From contig NZ_JBAVHX010000039.1 in NCBI RefSeq assembly GCF_049686335.1, positions 1 through 64,000 of the forward strand: a stretch of DNA of 64,000 nt, given 5' to 3'. Source of the stretch: Buttiauxella sp049686335. GTDB lineage: Bacteria > Pseudomonadota > Gammaproteobacteria > Enterobacterales > Enterobacteriaceae. The notes beneath the pieces were generated by a model, which saw only the letters and a program-made list of their open reading frames with translations, ran no database searches and was not told the origin of the DNA. This document shows positions 25,859 through 34,642 of the stretch, one piece after another. Positions within the stretch are counted from its first letter, which is position 1; each line of letters opens with the position of its first letter. The position numbers and the translations under genes are program-made.

Positions 25859-27403
25859 TTAATCAAACTTCATGCGGGTGGCTTTCAGGTTAACAATCGC
25901 TAATGCCCCAACCAGCAGGAAGATAAGCGTTGCGATAGCCGCCGCAAGTCCAAAGTCCTGGCCACCGCCGCCTTCAAACGCGATGCGGTAGGTGTAACTC
26001 ACCAGCAAGTCTGTATATCCCGCAGGCGTCGTGGTGCCCAGGCGGTCTGGTCCGCCGTTGGTTAACAGTTGAATCAGCACGAAGTTGTTAAAGTTAAAGG
26101 CAAAGCTGGCAATCATCAGCGGCGTCAGCGGCTTAATTAACAGCGGCAGAGTGATTTTAAAGAAGTTCTGGAACGGGCCTGCGCCATCCATTGCCGAGGC
26201 TTCATACAGGTCATCTGGAATGGCTTTCAACAAGCCCATGCACAAGATCATCATGTATGGATAACCGAGCCAGGTATTCACGATAATAATCATTGAACGC
26301 GCGGTGGTCGGGTCACTAAACCAGGCGGGTTTGATACCAAACAGCGAACTCAACATCATGTTGATTTCACCGAAGCTTTGGTTGAACAACCCTTTGAAAA
26401 TCAGAATGGAAATGAACGAAGGCACTGCGTAAGGGAGAATTAACATCACCCGGTAAATCGCTTTGCCTTTCAAGGACTCCCACTGGACGACGCACGCCAA
26501 TATCATGCCGACCGCCACAGTCAGGATCACCGTCAGGATTGAGAAGATAACCGTCCAGACGAAAATCGCCATGAACGGCTTCTGGATACCTTCATCATGG
26601 AAGACGCGTAAGAAGTTTTTCCAACCGATTGTCACGGTGTAGCCCGGGCTTAATTGCTCGTTGCCCCAGTTGCCGTCGGCATTCACAGACTGATAAAAAC
26701 CAATCTGGTTATTCGGACGGTATTTCACGCCGCTTTGGTTGTTTGTCAGCTCACCATCTTCTTTAGCGGTATACAGCGGGCGCGTGCCGGAGAACTGGCG
26801 CAGGGAGCTCATGGTCAGCGTGGTTTCATCAGGCATTTCAGCGGTGATTTGCGTCATCGCCTGGCGGTTTTGGGTAATCACACGCAGATTGGCTTTTTCA
26901 CCCGCGGGCAGGGCATCCGCTTCTTTCAGTTTCAGATGTTGCTCGCCGCCAAATTTAAAGGCGTCGGAGATAAAATTCTTACCGGATTCACCGTCGGTGA
27001 GGGCCAGTTGCCACTCATCACCCGCCGGGTAGAGACCGAAGTTAAAGGTTTTGCCCGCCTGATATTGGCGGTCCATTAGCACTTGCTGTGCACGTTCCTG
27101 CGTCAGTTGGTTGGTGCTGCTGTAGTTGGTAAAGGCGATGGCAATGGTACAAACCAGCGGGAACAGAACGAACAGCCCCATACCGGCAAGACCCGGGTAA
27201 ACATAGCGCCAGGCATATGCCTTGCGGTTAGCGTAAATATAGAGGCCAAGCGAGCTTAAAATCAGCGTCATTATGGCGAACAGGTACTCCCCCTGGGCGT
27301 ACATCAAGATAATCAGATAACCTACCAGCAGGCCTAACAACCCGATGACTGACCATTTCAGTACATCGCTTTGCCACCAGTGGCTCTTTTTCACAACATC
27401 CAT
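25859..27403 (-). CDS. malF: Maltose/maltodextrin ABC transporter permease MalF
   Basis: The larger permease subunit, 514 residues as in E. coli from the ATG at 27403 (MDVVKKSHWWQSD); an upstream in-frame ATG would add eight residues that E. coli lacks. It has eight expected spans, with a large periplasmic P2 domain (about residues 95-275) that contacts MalE. The EAA motif reads YEASAMDGAGPFQNFFKITLP. The gap to malE is filled by an array of palindromes, which in E. coli underlies the much higher expression of malE. Confidence 0.98.
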   Translation of the reverse strand: MDVVKKSHWWQSDVLKWSVIGLLGLLVGYLIILMYAQGEYLFAIMTLILSSLGLYIYANRKAYAWRYVYPGLAGMGLFVLFPLVCTIAIAFTNYSSTNQLTQERAQQVLMDRQYQAGKTFNFGLYPAGDEWQLALTDGESGKNFISDAFKFGGEQHLKLKEADALPAGEKANLRVITQNRQAMTQITAEMPDETTLTMSSLRQFSGTRPLYTAKEDGELTNNQSGVKYRPNNQIGFYQSVNADGNWGNEQLSPGYTVTIGWKNFLRVFHDEGIQKPFMAIFVWTVIFSILTVILTVAVGMILACVVQWESLKGKAIYRVMLILPYAVPSFISILIFKGLFNQSFGEINMMLSSLFGIKPAWFSDPTTARSMIIIVNTWLGYPYMMILCMGLLKAIPDDLYEASAMDGAGPFQNFFKITLPLLIKPLTPLMIASFAFNFNNFVLIQLLTNGGPDRLGTTTPAGYTDLLVSYTYRIAFEGGGGQDFGLAAAIATLIFLLVGALAIVNLKATRMKFD

Positions 27404-27436
27404 GGGGTCTTCCTCAAAACTCATCATCTGAAACCA

Positions 27437-27671
27437 CCCTCACCCTAACCCTCTCCCAGTGGGAGAGGGGATCGTCCGGTTTTCTCACTCTCCCAGTGAG
27501 AGAGGGGATCGTCCGGTTTTCTCCCTCTCCCAGCGAGAGAGGTGATCGTCCGGTTTTCTCCCTTTCCCAGTGGGAGAGGTGATCGTCCGGTTTTTTCCCT
27601 CTTCCTGTGGGAGAGGTGATCGTCCGGTTTTCTCCCTCTCCTTTAGGGAGAGGGTCGGGGTGAGGGGGAAG
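27437..27671. repeat. C/T-rich palindromic array (37-bp period) between malE and malF
   Basis: A 37-base unit with the constant phrase GATCGTCCGGTTTT at 27470, 27507, 27544, 27581 and 27618 separates six short hairpins of the CTCTCCCAGTGGGAGAG type. Outer arms CCCTCACCCTAACCC and GGTCGGGGTGAGGG pair with each other. The spacers are near-identical, so it is not a CRISPR array. It occupies the position of the REP elements in the E. coli malE-malF gap. Confidence 0.93.
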
Positions 27672-27674
27672 TGA

Positions 27675-28865
27675 TTACTTAGTAATACGTCCCTGAGCGT
27701 CTTTCATCGCTTCATCAACAGTCTGACGACCGCTAACGGCGTTGATGACTGCAGTACGAACGGCATACCAGAACGCAGCCATTTGCGGCACGTTTGGCAT
27801 GATTTCACCTTTCTGGGCGTTATCCATGGTGGCGGCGATACGTGGGTCTTTCGCCAGTTGATCCTGGTAAGATTTCAGAGCAACCGCGCCCAATGGCTTG
27901 TCTTTATTGACTTCAGCCAGGCCCTGGTCGGTCATCAGGTAGTTTTCCAGGAACTCTTTCGCCAGCTCTTTGTTCGGGCTGGCTGCGTTGATACCAGCAC
28001 TCAGCACACCGACGAACGGCTTGGAAGGTTTGCCTTTGAAGGTTGGCAGCAGCGCGACGCCGTAGTTGATTTTGCTCTTATCAATGTTGGACCATGCCCA
28101 CGGGCCGTTAATGGTCATCGCGGTTTCGCCTTTGTTAAAGGCCGCTTCTGCGATGGAGTAATCGGTATCCGCATTCATGTTTTTGTTTTTGATCATGTCG
28201 ACCAGGAAGGTCAGGCCCGCTTTCGCGCCTGCGCTGTCCACGCCCACATCTTTCACGTCATATTTGCCGTTTTCCAGTTTGAACGCGTAACCACCGTCAG
28301 CAGCAATCAGCGGCCAGGTGAAGTACGGCTCTTGCAGGTTGAACATCAACGCGCTCTTACCTTTCGCCTTCAGCTGCTTATCCAGCGCAGGGATCTCTTC
28401 CCAGGTTTTTGGCGGATTAGGTACCAGGTCTTTGTTGTAAATCAGAGAGAGCGCTTCAACCGCGACTGGGTAAGCAATAATTTTGCCGTTGTAACGAACG
28501 GCGTCCCAGGTAAACGGATAGAGTTTGTCCTGGAAAGCTTTGTCTGGAGTGATTTCGGCCAACAGGCCAGATTGTGCGTAACCACCGAAACGGTCATGTG
28601 CCCAGAAGATGATGTCCGGGCCATCGCCGGTCGCCGCGACTTGTGGGAATTTCTCTTCCAGTTTGTCCGGGTGTTCGATGGTGACTTTAATACCGGTGTC
28701 TTTCTCAAACTTTTTACCCACTTCGGCCAGGCCGTTATAGCCTTTATCACCGTTAATCCAGATAACCAGTTTGCCTTCTTCTATCTTTGCCAGTGCAGAG
28801 GCGGAAAACATCATCGTTGTCAGGGCAGACAGAGCGAGGATGCGGGCGCCAGTTTTAATTTTCAT
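27675..28865 (-). CDS. malE: Maltose-binding periplasmic protein
   Basis: Periplasmic binding protein delivering maltose and maltodextrins to MalFGK2 and the Tar chemoreceptor. From ATG 28865 it is 396 residues, the E. coli length; 40 more residues could be read upstream but are not conserved. Signal peptide KTGARILALSALTTMMFSAS ends ALA before KIEEGKLVIW. The mature protein retains WINGDKGYNGLAEVG, FWAHDRFGGYAQSGLL and IMPNVPQMAAFWYA. First gene of malEFG, transcribed divergently from malK. Confidence 0.99.
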   Translation of the reverse strand: MKIKTGARILALSALTTMMFSASALAKIEEGKLVIWINGDKGYNGLAEVGKKFEKDTGIKVTIEHPDKLEEKFPQVAATGDGPDIIFWAHDRFGGYAQSGLLAEITPDKAFQDKLYPFTWDAVRYNGKIIAYPVAVEALSLIYNKDLVPNPPKTWEEIPALDKQLKAKGKSALMFNLQEPYFTWPLIAADGGYAFKLENGKYDVKDVGVDSAGAKAGLTFLVDMIKNKNMNADTDYSIAEAAFNKGETAMTINGPWAWSNIDKSKINYGVALLPTFKGKPSKPFVGVLSAGINAASPNKELAKEFLENYLMTDQGLAEVNKDKPLGAVALKSYQDQLAKDPRIAATMDNAQKGEIMPNVPQMAAFWYAVRTAVINAVSGRQTVDEAMKDAQGRITK

Positions 28866-29249
28866 AGTCCCATCCTTTGAATGGTGGTTTGCGCGTGGAT
28901 ACATCAAGGTCAAGGTGGTCGCGTTACGGTTGCCAGTTTGCTCAGATGGCAAGTGCTTCTCATCCTCCTTAGCCCTACGCCCCACCTCGATTATCTGTGA
29001 TCCCCATTACATAACTGGCAGTTATGTGTCCTGGAGCACACAAAACCCCTCGGAATTTTGAAACCACGATCACGAAAATCTCTTGCGCAGACTGTAACCG
29101 GTTGCAGAAACCGACATCTCATCCTCCCGCCTCCTCCCCCATAAAAAACATCAGGGTGGAGGAGTTACCAAATGTATAGATCCGTCATAGTCCGACACAT
29201 CTTGAATCACCTGCCAATTAGCATCGTGACGGAATGAAGGGAGAAGTAC
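28866..29249. promoter_or_regulatory. malE/malK divergent control region with MalT- and CRP-like sites
   Basis: 384 bases without a gene. CRP-like sites: TGTGATCCCCATTACA at 28996-29011 and TGTGTCCTGGAGCACA at 29025-29040. MalT-like boxes (consensus GGGGATGAGG or GGAGGA cores): CATCCTCC at 28961-28968, TCATCCTCCC at 29119-29128, CCTCCTCCCCC at 29130-29140 and GGTGGAGGAG at 29155-29164. Order and spacing resemble the E. coli malEp/malKp regulatory region, where MalT and CRP act together on both promoters. Confidence 0.75.
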
Positions 29250-30359
29250 ATGGCAAGCGTACAGCTACGGAACGTAACAAAAGCCTGGGGCGATGTAGTG
29301 GTATCGAAAGATATCAATCTGGACATCCAGGAAGGTGAGTTCGTGGTTTTTGTTGGCCCGTCAGGCTGCGGAAAATCCACACTGTTACGTATGATCGCGG
29401 GGCTGGAAACTATCACTAGCGGTGATTTATTCATTGGCGAAACGCGCATGAACGACATTCCACCTGCTGAGCGTGGTGTGGGCATGGTGTTCCAGTCTTA
29501 TGCTTTGTATCCCCATCTTTCTGTTTCAGAAAACATGTCTTTCGGCCTGAAGTTGGCGGGCGCCAGGAAAAGTGAAATTAATCAGCGAGTCACTCAGGTT
29601 TCGGAAACACTGCAATTAGCGCATCTGTTAGAGCGCCGCCCGAAAGCGCTGTCTGGTGGACAACGTCAGCGTGTGGCAATTGGCCGTACGCTGGTGGCGG
29701 AACCGCGTGTCTTCCTGCTCGATGAACCTCTTTCAAACCTTGATGCGGCGCTGCGTGTGCAGATGCGCATTGAGATCTCCCGACTGCACAAACGCCTCGG
29801 GCGCACCATGATTTACGTGACTCATGATCAGGTCGAAGCGATGACGCTTGCCGACAAAATCGTGGTGCTGGACGCAGGCCGTGTCGCGCAAGTCGGTAAG
29901 CCACTCGAGCTGTACCACTATCCGGCAGATCGTTTCGTTGCGGGCTTCATTGGCTCGCCAAAAATGAACTTCCTGCCAGTGAAAGTGACCGCAACCGCAA
30001 TCGATCAGGTGCAGGTTGAATTACCTAACCGTCAGCAAGTCTGGCTGCCGGTTGAGAGCAAAGAAGTTCAGGTCGGCGCCAATATGTCCCTTGGTATTCG
30101 CCCGGAACATCTACTGCCAAGCGAGATCGCTGACGTCACTCTTGAAGGTGAAGTTCAAGTGGTCGAGCAACTCGGTCATGAAACTCAGATTCATATCCAA
30201 ATCCCCGCCATCCGTCAGAACCTGGTGTACCGCCAGAATGACGTGGTGTTGGTAAAAGAGGGTGCCACATTCGCTATTGGCTTGCCGCCAGAGCGTTGCC
30301 ATCTGTTCCGTGAGGATGGCACTGCATGTCGTCGGCTGCATCAAGAGCCAGGTGTTTAA
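29250..30359 (+). CDS. malK: Maltose/maltodextrin ABC transporter ATPase MalK
   Basis: ATP-hydrolysing subunit of MalFGK2, also a regulator that inhibits MalT and is the target of EIIA-Glc. 369 residues; two fewer than E. coli because of a gap in the C-terminal domain at ELPNRQQVW. Walker A is GPSGCGKST (residues ~36-44), Q-loop VFQSYALYPH, signature LSGGQRQR, Walker B FLLDEP and the switch histidine in VTHDQ. The C-terminal ~135 residues form the regulatory domain (IGSPKMNFLPVKV, LGIRPEHL). Start follows AGGGAGAAGTAC. Confidence 0.99.
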   Translation: MASVQLRNVTKAWGDVVVSKDINLDIQEGEFVVFVGPSGCGKSTLLRMIAGLETITSGDLFIGETRMNDIPPAERGVGMVFQSYALYPHLSVSENMSFGLKLAGARKSEINQRVTQVSETLQLAHLLERRPKALSGGQRQRVAIGRTLVAEPRVFLLDEPLSNLDAALRVQMRIEISRLHKRLGRTMIYVTHDQVEAMTLADKIVVLDAGRVAQVGKPLELYHYPADRFVAGFIGSPKMNFLPVKVTATAIDQVQVELPNRQQVWLPVESKEVQVGANMSLGIRPEHLLPSEIADVTLEGEVQVVEQLGHETQIHIQIPAIRQNLVYRQNDVVLVKEGATFAIGLPPERCHLFREDGTACRRLHQEPGV

Positions 30360-30403
30360 GCATTCCCATAAAAAAGAAAAGCAATGATTCAGGAGATAGA
30401 ACG

Positions 30404-31720
30404 ATGATTACTCTGCGCAAACTTCCACTGGCAGTCGCCGTAGCAGCAGGCGTTATGTCTGTTCAGGCTCTGGCTGTGGATTTCCACGGTTATGCCCGTT
30501 CTGGTATCGGCTGGACCGGTAGCGGCGGCCCACAAGAATGTTTCCAGGCAACAGGTGCTCAATCTAAATACCGTCTTGGTAACGAATGTGAAACCTACGC
30601 GGAAATTAAATTAGGCCAGGAAGTCTGGAAAGAAGGCGATAAGAGCTTCTATTTCGACTCCAACATTGCCTATAACTCTCCACAGTTGAACGACTGGGAA
30701 GATGGCAATACTCCAGCAATCCGTGAATTTAACGTGCAGGGTAAAAACCTCATCGACTCGCTGCCAGGCGCCAATATGTGGGCTGGTAAGCGCTTCTATC
30801 AACGTCATGACGTTCACATGATCGACTTCTACTACTGGGATATTTCTGGTCCTGGTGCAGGTCTGGAAAACATCGACGTCGGCGTAGGTAAACTCTCCTT
30901 TGCGGCCACCCGTTCTGCTGAATCTGGTGGTTCATCCGGTGCTGCTGAATTCGATCCAGTGACTGGCGAACGTACCTACAACAACAAAGTTCCAAACGAC
31001 GTGTTTGACGTGCGTTGGGCAGGTATTGAAACCAACCCAGGCGGTACCCTGGAACTGGGCGTAGATTACGGCCACACCAACATTCCTGATGACTATTATC
31101 TGCAACCTGGCGCGTCTAAAGACGGCTGGATGGGGACTCTTGAACACACCCAGAGCATGATGAAAGGCTTCAACAAATTCGTAGTCCAGTACGCAACTGA
31201 CTCTATGACCTCAAATGGTAAAGGTCAGGCGCAGGGCGGCAGCATCAACAACGACGGCAACATGATCCGTGTTCTCGACCACGGTGCAATCACCCTGGCA
31301 GACCAGTGGGACCTGATGTATGTCGGTATGTACCAGAACCTGGATATGGATGATAACCAGGGTACTGAGTGGTACACCATCGGTGTGCGTCCAATGTTCA
31401 AATGGACGCCAATCATGAGCACCTTGCTGGAAGTTGGCTACGACAACGTGAAATCCCAGGAAACTGGCGAACGTAACGGTCAGTACAAAATTACCCTGGC
31501 GCAACAATGGCAAGCAGGCGACAGCATCTGGTCACGTCCAGCATTGCGTCTGTTCGCAACTTACGCTAAATGGGATGAGAAGTGGGGTTACGCTAAAAAT
31601 GGTGACGGCAACGCAACTCGCTTTGCTATCTCCGATTCAACCGGTAACGGTAACTTCTCTACTAGCCGCGGCGATAACGACGAGTTCTCCTTCGGTGCCC
31701 AGATGGAAATCTGGTGGTAA
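30404..31720 (+). CDS. lamB: Maltoporin (LamB)
   Basis: Outer-membrane trimeric porin specific for maltodextrins. From the ATG at 30404 (after CAGGAGATAGAACG) the protein is 438 residues, slightly shorter than the 446 of E. coli because of surface loop differences. Signal peptide ITLRKLPLAVAVAAGVMS..ALA precedes VDFHGYARSGIGWTGSGG. It retains KYRLGNECETYAE, WAGKRFYQRHDVHMIDFYYW (greasy-slide/loop region) and the C-terminal FGAQMEIWW with terminal aromatic residue. Follows malK by 44 bases. E. coli LamB is the phage lambda receptor; the loop changes here make shared phage sensitivity uncertain. Confidence 0.98.
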   Translation: MITLRKLPLAVAVAAGVMSVQALAVDFHGYARSGIGWTGSGGPQECFQATGAQSKYRLGNECETYAEIKLGQEVWKEGDKSFYFDSNIAYNSPQLNDWEDGNTPAIREFNVQGKNLIDSLPGANMWAGKRFYQRHDVHMIDFYYWDISGPGAGLENIDVGVGKLSFAATRSAESGGSSGAAEFDPVTGERTYNNKVPNDVFDVRWAGIETNPGGTLELGVDYGHTNIPDDYYLQPGASKDGWMGTLEHTQSMMKGFNKFVVQYATDSMTSNGKGQAQGGSINNDGNMIRVLDHGAITLADQWDLMYVGMYQNLDMDDNQGTEWYTIGVRPMFKWTPIMSTLLEVGYDNVKSQETGERNGQYKITLAQQWQAGDSIWSRPALRLFATYAKWDEKWGYAKNGDGNATRFAISDSTGNGNFSTSRGDNDEFSFGAQMEIWW

Positions 31721-31747
31721 TACAGCTTTAGCCTGATGTTATGAAAC

Positions 31748-31780
31748 GATGAGGGGTTCGCCACTGAACCCCTCGTTATT
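31748..31780 (+). terminator. lamB-malM intercistronic hairpin
   Basis: GAGGGGTTC-GCCACT-GAACCCCTC followed by GTTATT. A 9-bp stem with a poor T-run, so probably a partial terminator or 3'-end stabiliser of the lamB message. Confidence 0.75.
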
Positions 31781-31865
31781 ACCCTTGTATGCCAATGCCT
31801 GTTTCGATGGAAAGCGCTATTGCCTGGCTAACTTTCCACCGACTTCCCAGTCGAGGTTTATAACA

Positions 31866-32855
31866 ATGAAAATGAAAAAAAGTCTCATCGCACTCTGCCT
31901 GGCCTCAGGGTTGCTCGCCAGCCTGCCCGGCGTAAGCCTGGCTGATGTGAACATCGTGCCACAGGATCTCTCTGCCGCACCTGCCATCCCGGCCTCTGCA
32001 TTGCAACAACTGCAATGGACTCCGGTTGACCAAACGAACACTCAAAAAACTAATCTCGCCACCACTGGCCAGAGCCTGAATGTCGGCGATATTACCGGGC
32101 CAGTTGCAGCCTACAGCGTACCGGCAAGCATCGGTGAGCTGACGATTACGCTCACCAGTGAAGTGAAGAACGATTCTGTATTTGCGCCAAACGTGTTGGT
32201 ACTTGACCAGAACATGACGCCTGCAGCCTACTTCCCATCCAGCTTCTTTGCTTATGAAGAGCCAGGTGTGATGTCGTCCAATCGTCTGGAAGGCGTAATG
32301 AAATTAACCCCAGCGTTGGGGCAACAAAAACTTTATCTGTTGGTCTTTACCACCAACAAAGACTTACAACAAACCACGACCATGGTTGACCCGGCGAAAG
32401 CCTATGCCAAGGGTAATGGTAACGCTGTTCCGGATATTCCAGACCCAATTGCCCGCCATGGCACAGAAGGTGAGCTGGCGCTGAAAGTCAGAACCTCTTC
32501 AGGTTCCAGCATTTTGGTTGGGCCATTGTTTGGTTCAAAAGGCCCAGGCCCGGTCACTGTCGGGAATACTGCCGCACCAGCAGCCACTTACGCAGCGCCT
32601 GCAGCAACGGTAGCCGCGACATCAGCGGCACCAGCGCCAACGTATTCAGCTCCAGCTCCAGTTGCCGCTCCTGCGCCAGCTGTGAAAAAAGAGCCAATGC
32701 TTAACGATACAGAAAGTTACTTCAACCAGGCTATCAAGCAAGCAGTAGACAAAGGGGATGTCGATAAAGCCCTGAAACTGTTGGATGAAGCAGAACGTCT
32801 GGGATCCACTTCTGCCCGTAAAACTTTTATCAGCAGTGTAAAAGGCAAGGGGTAA
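31866..32855 (+). CDS. malM: Maltose operon periplasmic protein MalM
   Basis: Periplasmic protein of unknown function encoded last in malK-lamB-malM. The ATG at 31866 gives 329 residues with signal KKSLIALCLASGLLASLPGV..LA before DVNIVPQ. The family core (VDQTNTQKTNL, LTLTSEVK-like strands, VFAPNVLVLDQNMTP, DIPDPIARHGTEGEL) and C-terminal MLNDTESYFNQAI..DVDKALKLLDEAERLGSTSAR match E. coli MalM (306 residues). The difference is an Ala/Pro/Thr-rich linker at about residues 235-280 (TYAAPAATVAATSAAPAPTY) that is roughly 20 residues longer here. Confidence 0.96.
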   Translation: MKMKKSLIALCLASGLLASLPGVSLADVNIVPQDLSAAPAIPASALQQLQWTPVDQTNTQKTNLATTGQSLNVGDITGPVAAYSVPASIGELTITLTSEVKNDSVFAPNVLVLDQNMTPAAYFPSSFFAYEEPGVMSSNRLEGVMKLTPALGQQKLYLLVFTTNKDLQQTTTMVDPAKAYAKGNGNAVPDIPDPIARHGTEGELALKVRTSSGSSILVGPLFGSKGPGPVTVGNTAAPAATYAAPAATVAATSAAPAPTYSAPAPVAAPAPAVKKEPMLNDTESYFNQAIKQAVDKGDVDKALKLLDEAERLGSTSARKTFISSVKGKG

Positions 32856-32888
32856 CCGTCTCCCCGCAATGCTGATGTTTGAAGTATT

Positions 32889-32916
32889 GGTGCGCTCACT
32901 GAGCGCACCTTTTTTT
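32889..32916 (+). terminator. malM terminator
   Basis: GGTGCGCTC-ACT-GAGCGCACC followed by seven T. Ends the malK-lamB-malM operon. Confidence 0.95.
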
Positions 32917-33039
32917 GCCCGTCATATTTCGAGCTGCCTCGGCGTTGGCTGCTCTCACTCACCCTAATCACTTACTCTAGTAAGCTCATAGGGATTCGTT
33001 CGTTTGCCGCCTTGATGCCACTCGAACTATTTAGGGCAA
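32915..33039. repeat. ERIC element between malM and ubiC
   Basis: Arms TTGCCCGTCATATTTCGAG and CTCGAACTATTTAGGGCAA are inverted repeats. The core CACCCTAATCACTTAC / GTAAGCTCATAGGG is a diverged ERIC centre. It starts at the T-run of the malM terminator. E. coli yjbI, expected here, is absent. Confidence 0.9.
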
Positions 33040-33106
33040 CTTTGCTCCCACTTCAAGCTGACTCCCAATTGCCGCCTTGATTCAACCTGAATGATTTAGA
33101 AGGTGT
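33040..33106. repeat. Collapsed ERIC remnant next to the full copy
   Basis: About 60 bases combine an ERIC left-end sequence (CTCCCACTTCAAGCTG) directly with a right-end sequence (TTGCCGCCTTGATTCAACCT, then GAATGATTTAGA). The right part repeats TTGCCGCCTTGATGCCACTC of the neighbouring ERIC. The ~65-base centre is missing, as after an internal deletion. Confidence 0.6.
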
Positions 33107-33172
33107 TTTGAATCCCCCGCCATACCTATTCTGCGTTACAATAACTTTCGGTTTTGTTTCGGAGAAATTCAC

Positions 33173-33682
33173 ATGTCTGACGCGCTTTCGCCACTGCGCG
33201 CCTTACGTTTTGAGGCTACGATTCCCGAGGGGCTGAGTGCATCGCTTCTTGACTGGTTGTTGCTTGAAGACTCAATGACTAAACGCTTTGAACAGTATTG
33301 TTCGCGTGTCACTGTCCGCATTGTACGTGAAGGTTTTTTTGATTCGCCTGTCGATTTCCCCGAAGCTGAGATGATGCCAGAAGCTAAACGCTACTGGTTG
33401 CGCGAAGTTGTGCTCTGCGGTGACGAGGAACCCTGGTTGCTTGGGCGCACGGTGGTACCGGAATCAACTCTTGAAGGGCCTGAGCTTGCTTTGCAGCGAC
33501 TCGGCACTACGCCGCTCGGGCGTTATCTGTTTAGTGCATCTTCCCTGACAAGGGATTTTATTGAGATTGGACGCAATGCGGAGTTGTGGGGGCGTCGTTC
33601 CCGCCTGAGATTAGCCGGAAAGCCATTGGTACTGACCGAGTTATTCCTTCCCGCTTCTCCGCTGTATGCAGAGGAAAAATAA
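33173..33682 (+). CDS. ubiC: Chorismate pyruvate-lyase
   Basis: UbiC removes pyruvate from chorismate to give 4-hydroxybenzoate, the first committed step of ubiquinone synthesis. 169 residues (E. coli 165). Conserved: LLDWLLLEDSMTKRFE, YWLREVVLCGDEEPWL, AGRT-like GRTVVPESTL with GPELALQRLGTTPLGRYLF, and the C-terminal WGRRSRLRLAGKPLVLTELF that includes product-binding residues. Start follows TCGGAGAAATTCAC. The stop overlaps the ubiA ATG (TAATG). Confidence 0.97.
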   Translation: MSDALSPLRALRFEATIPEGLSASLLDWLLLEDSMTKRFEQYCSRVTVRIVREGFFDSPVDFPEAEMMPEAKRYWLREVVLCGDEEPWLLGRTVVPESTLEGPELALQRLGTTPLGRYLFSASSLTRDFIEIGRNAELWGRRSRLRLAGKPLVLTELFLPASPLYAEEK

Positions 33683-34554
33683 TGGAGTGGAGTCTGAAAC
33701 AGGGCAAATTGCAGGCATACCAACGCCTGATGCGGCTGGATAAGCCGATTGGCTCGCTTTTATTGTTATGGCCTACGTTATGGGCGTTATGGCTTGCGAC
33801 GCCGGGTGTACCACCGCTGACCATTTTATGTGTGTTTATCGCCGGAGTCTGGATGATGCGCGCCGCGGGTTGTGTGGTAAACGACTACGCTGACCGCAAG
33901 TTTGATGGTCACGTAAAACGTACCGCCCATCGGCCACTGCCGAGCGGTGCCGTCAGTGAAAAAGAGGCGCGCATCCTGTTTGTGGTGCTGGTGCTGCTCT
34001 CATTTTTACTGGTGCTGACACTGAATACCATGACGATTTTATTGTCGGTTGCGGGATTAGCGTTAGCCTGGGTTTACCCATTTATGAAGCGTTACACCCA
34101 TCTTCCACAGGTGGTTTTGGGTGCGGCGTTCGGTTGGTCGATCCCGATGGCATTTGCGGCGGTCAGTGAATCTGTTCCGCTAAGCTGTTGGCTGATGTTT
34201 TTAACCAATATTTGCTGGGCAGTGGCCTACGACACACAATATGCGATGGTTGATCGCGATGATGACCTGAAAATTGGTATCAAATCCACGGCGATACTGT
34301 TCGGACGGTATGACAATTTGATCATCGGGATTTTGCAGGTAGTGGTGATGGTTTTGCTGGCCGTGATTGGCTGGCTGAACGGATTAGGCGGCGCTTTCTA
34401 CTGGTCAATTGCGTTGGCGGGTGGTCTCTTTATCCATCAGCAACGGTTGACGGCGAATCGTGACCGCGATGCCTGTTTCCGTGCATTCCTGAATAATAAC
34501 TACGTTGGGCTGGTGCTGTTTATTGGTCTGGTGTTGAGCTACGTACACTTCTAA
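33682..34554 (+). CDS. ubiA: 4-Hydroxybenzoate octaprenyltransferase
   Basis: Inner-membrane prenyltransferase attaching the octaprenyl chain to 4-hydroxybenzoate, directly using the UbiC product. 290 residues from the ATG overlapping the ubiC stop. About nine membrane segments. The two aspartate-rich Mg-diphosphate motifs are NDYADRKFD (residues 67-75) and DTQYAMVDRDDD (near 190). GFGK-like KRYTHLPQVVLGAAFGWSIPMA lies between. Two-gene operon ubiCA with overlapping codons. Confidence 0.98.
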   Translation: MEWSLKQGKLQAYQRLMRLDKPIGSLLLLWPTLWALWLATPGVPPLTILCVFIAGVWMMRAAGCVVNDYADRKFDGHVKRTAHRPLPSGAVSEKEARILFVVLVLLSFLLVLTLNTMTILLSVAGLALAWVYPFMKRYTHLPQVVLGAAFGWSIPMAFAAVSESVPLSCWLMFLTNICWAVAYDTQYAMVDRDDDLKIGIKSTAILFGRYDNLIIGILQVVVMVLLAVIGWLNGLGGAFYWSIALAGGLFIHQQRLTANRDRDACFRAFLNNNYVGLVLFIGLVLSYVHF

Positions 34555-34558
34555 ACAT

Positions 34559-34642
34559 CCCCCTCATCCCGGCCTTCTCCCCAAGGGAGAAGGAGAAAAC
34601 CGGCAATCCCCTCTCCCGTGGGAGAGGGTTAGGGTGAGGGCA
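34559..34642. repeat. C/T-rich palindromic repeat between ubiA and plsB
   Basis: Arms CCCTCATCCCGGCC and GGGTTAGGGTGAGGG enclose two hairpins, CTTCTCC..GGGAGAAG and CTCTCCCGTGGGAGAG. It is the two-hairpin version of the arrays at 4574 and 27437, lying between two convergent genes. Confidence 0.88.

Noticed and set aside
27437..27671. 37-bp periodic repeats resembling a CRISPR array
   Set aside because: Both the hairpin and the sequence between hairpins are nearly identical in every unit, and no cas genes are present.
27783..28880. 365-codon open frame antisense to malE
   Set aside because: It is the mirror of malE codon usage; it has no ribosome site, no recognisable domain, and malE is unquestionably real.
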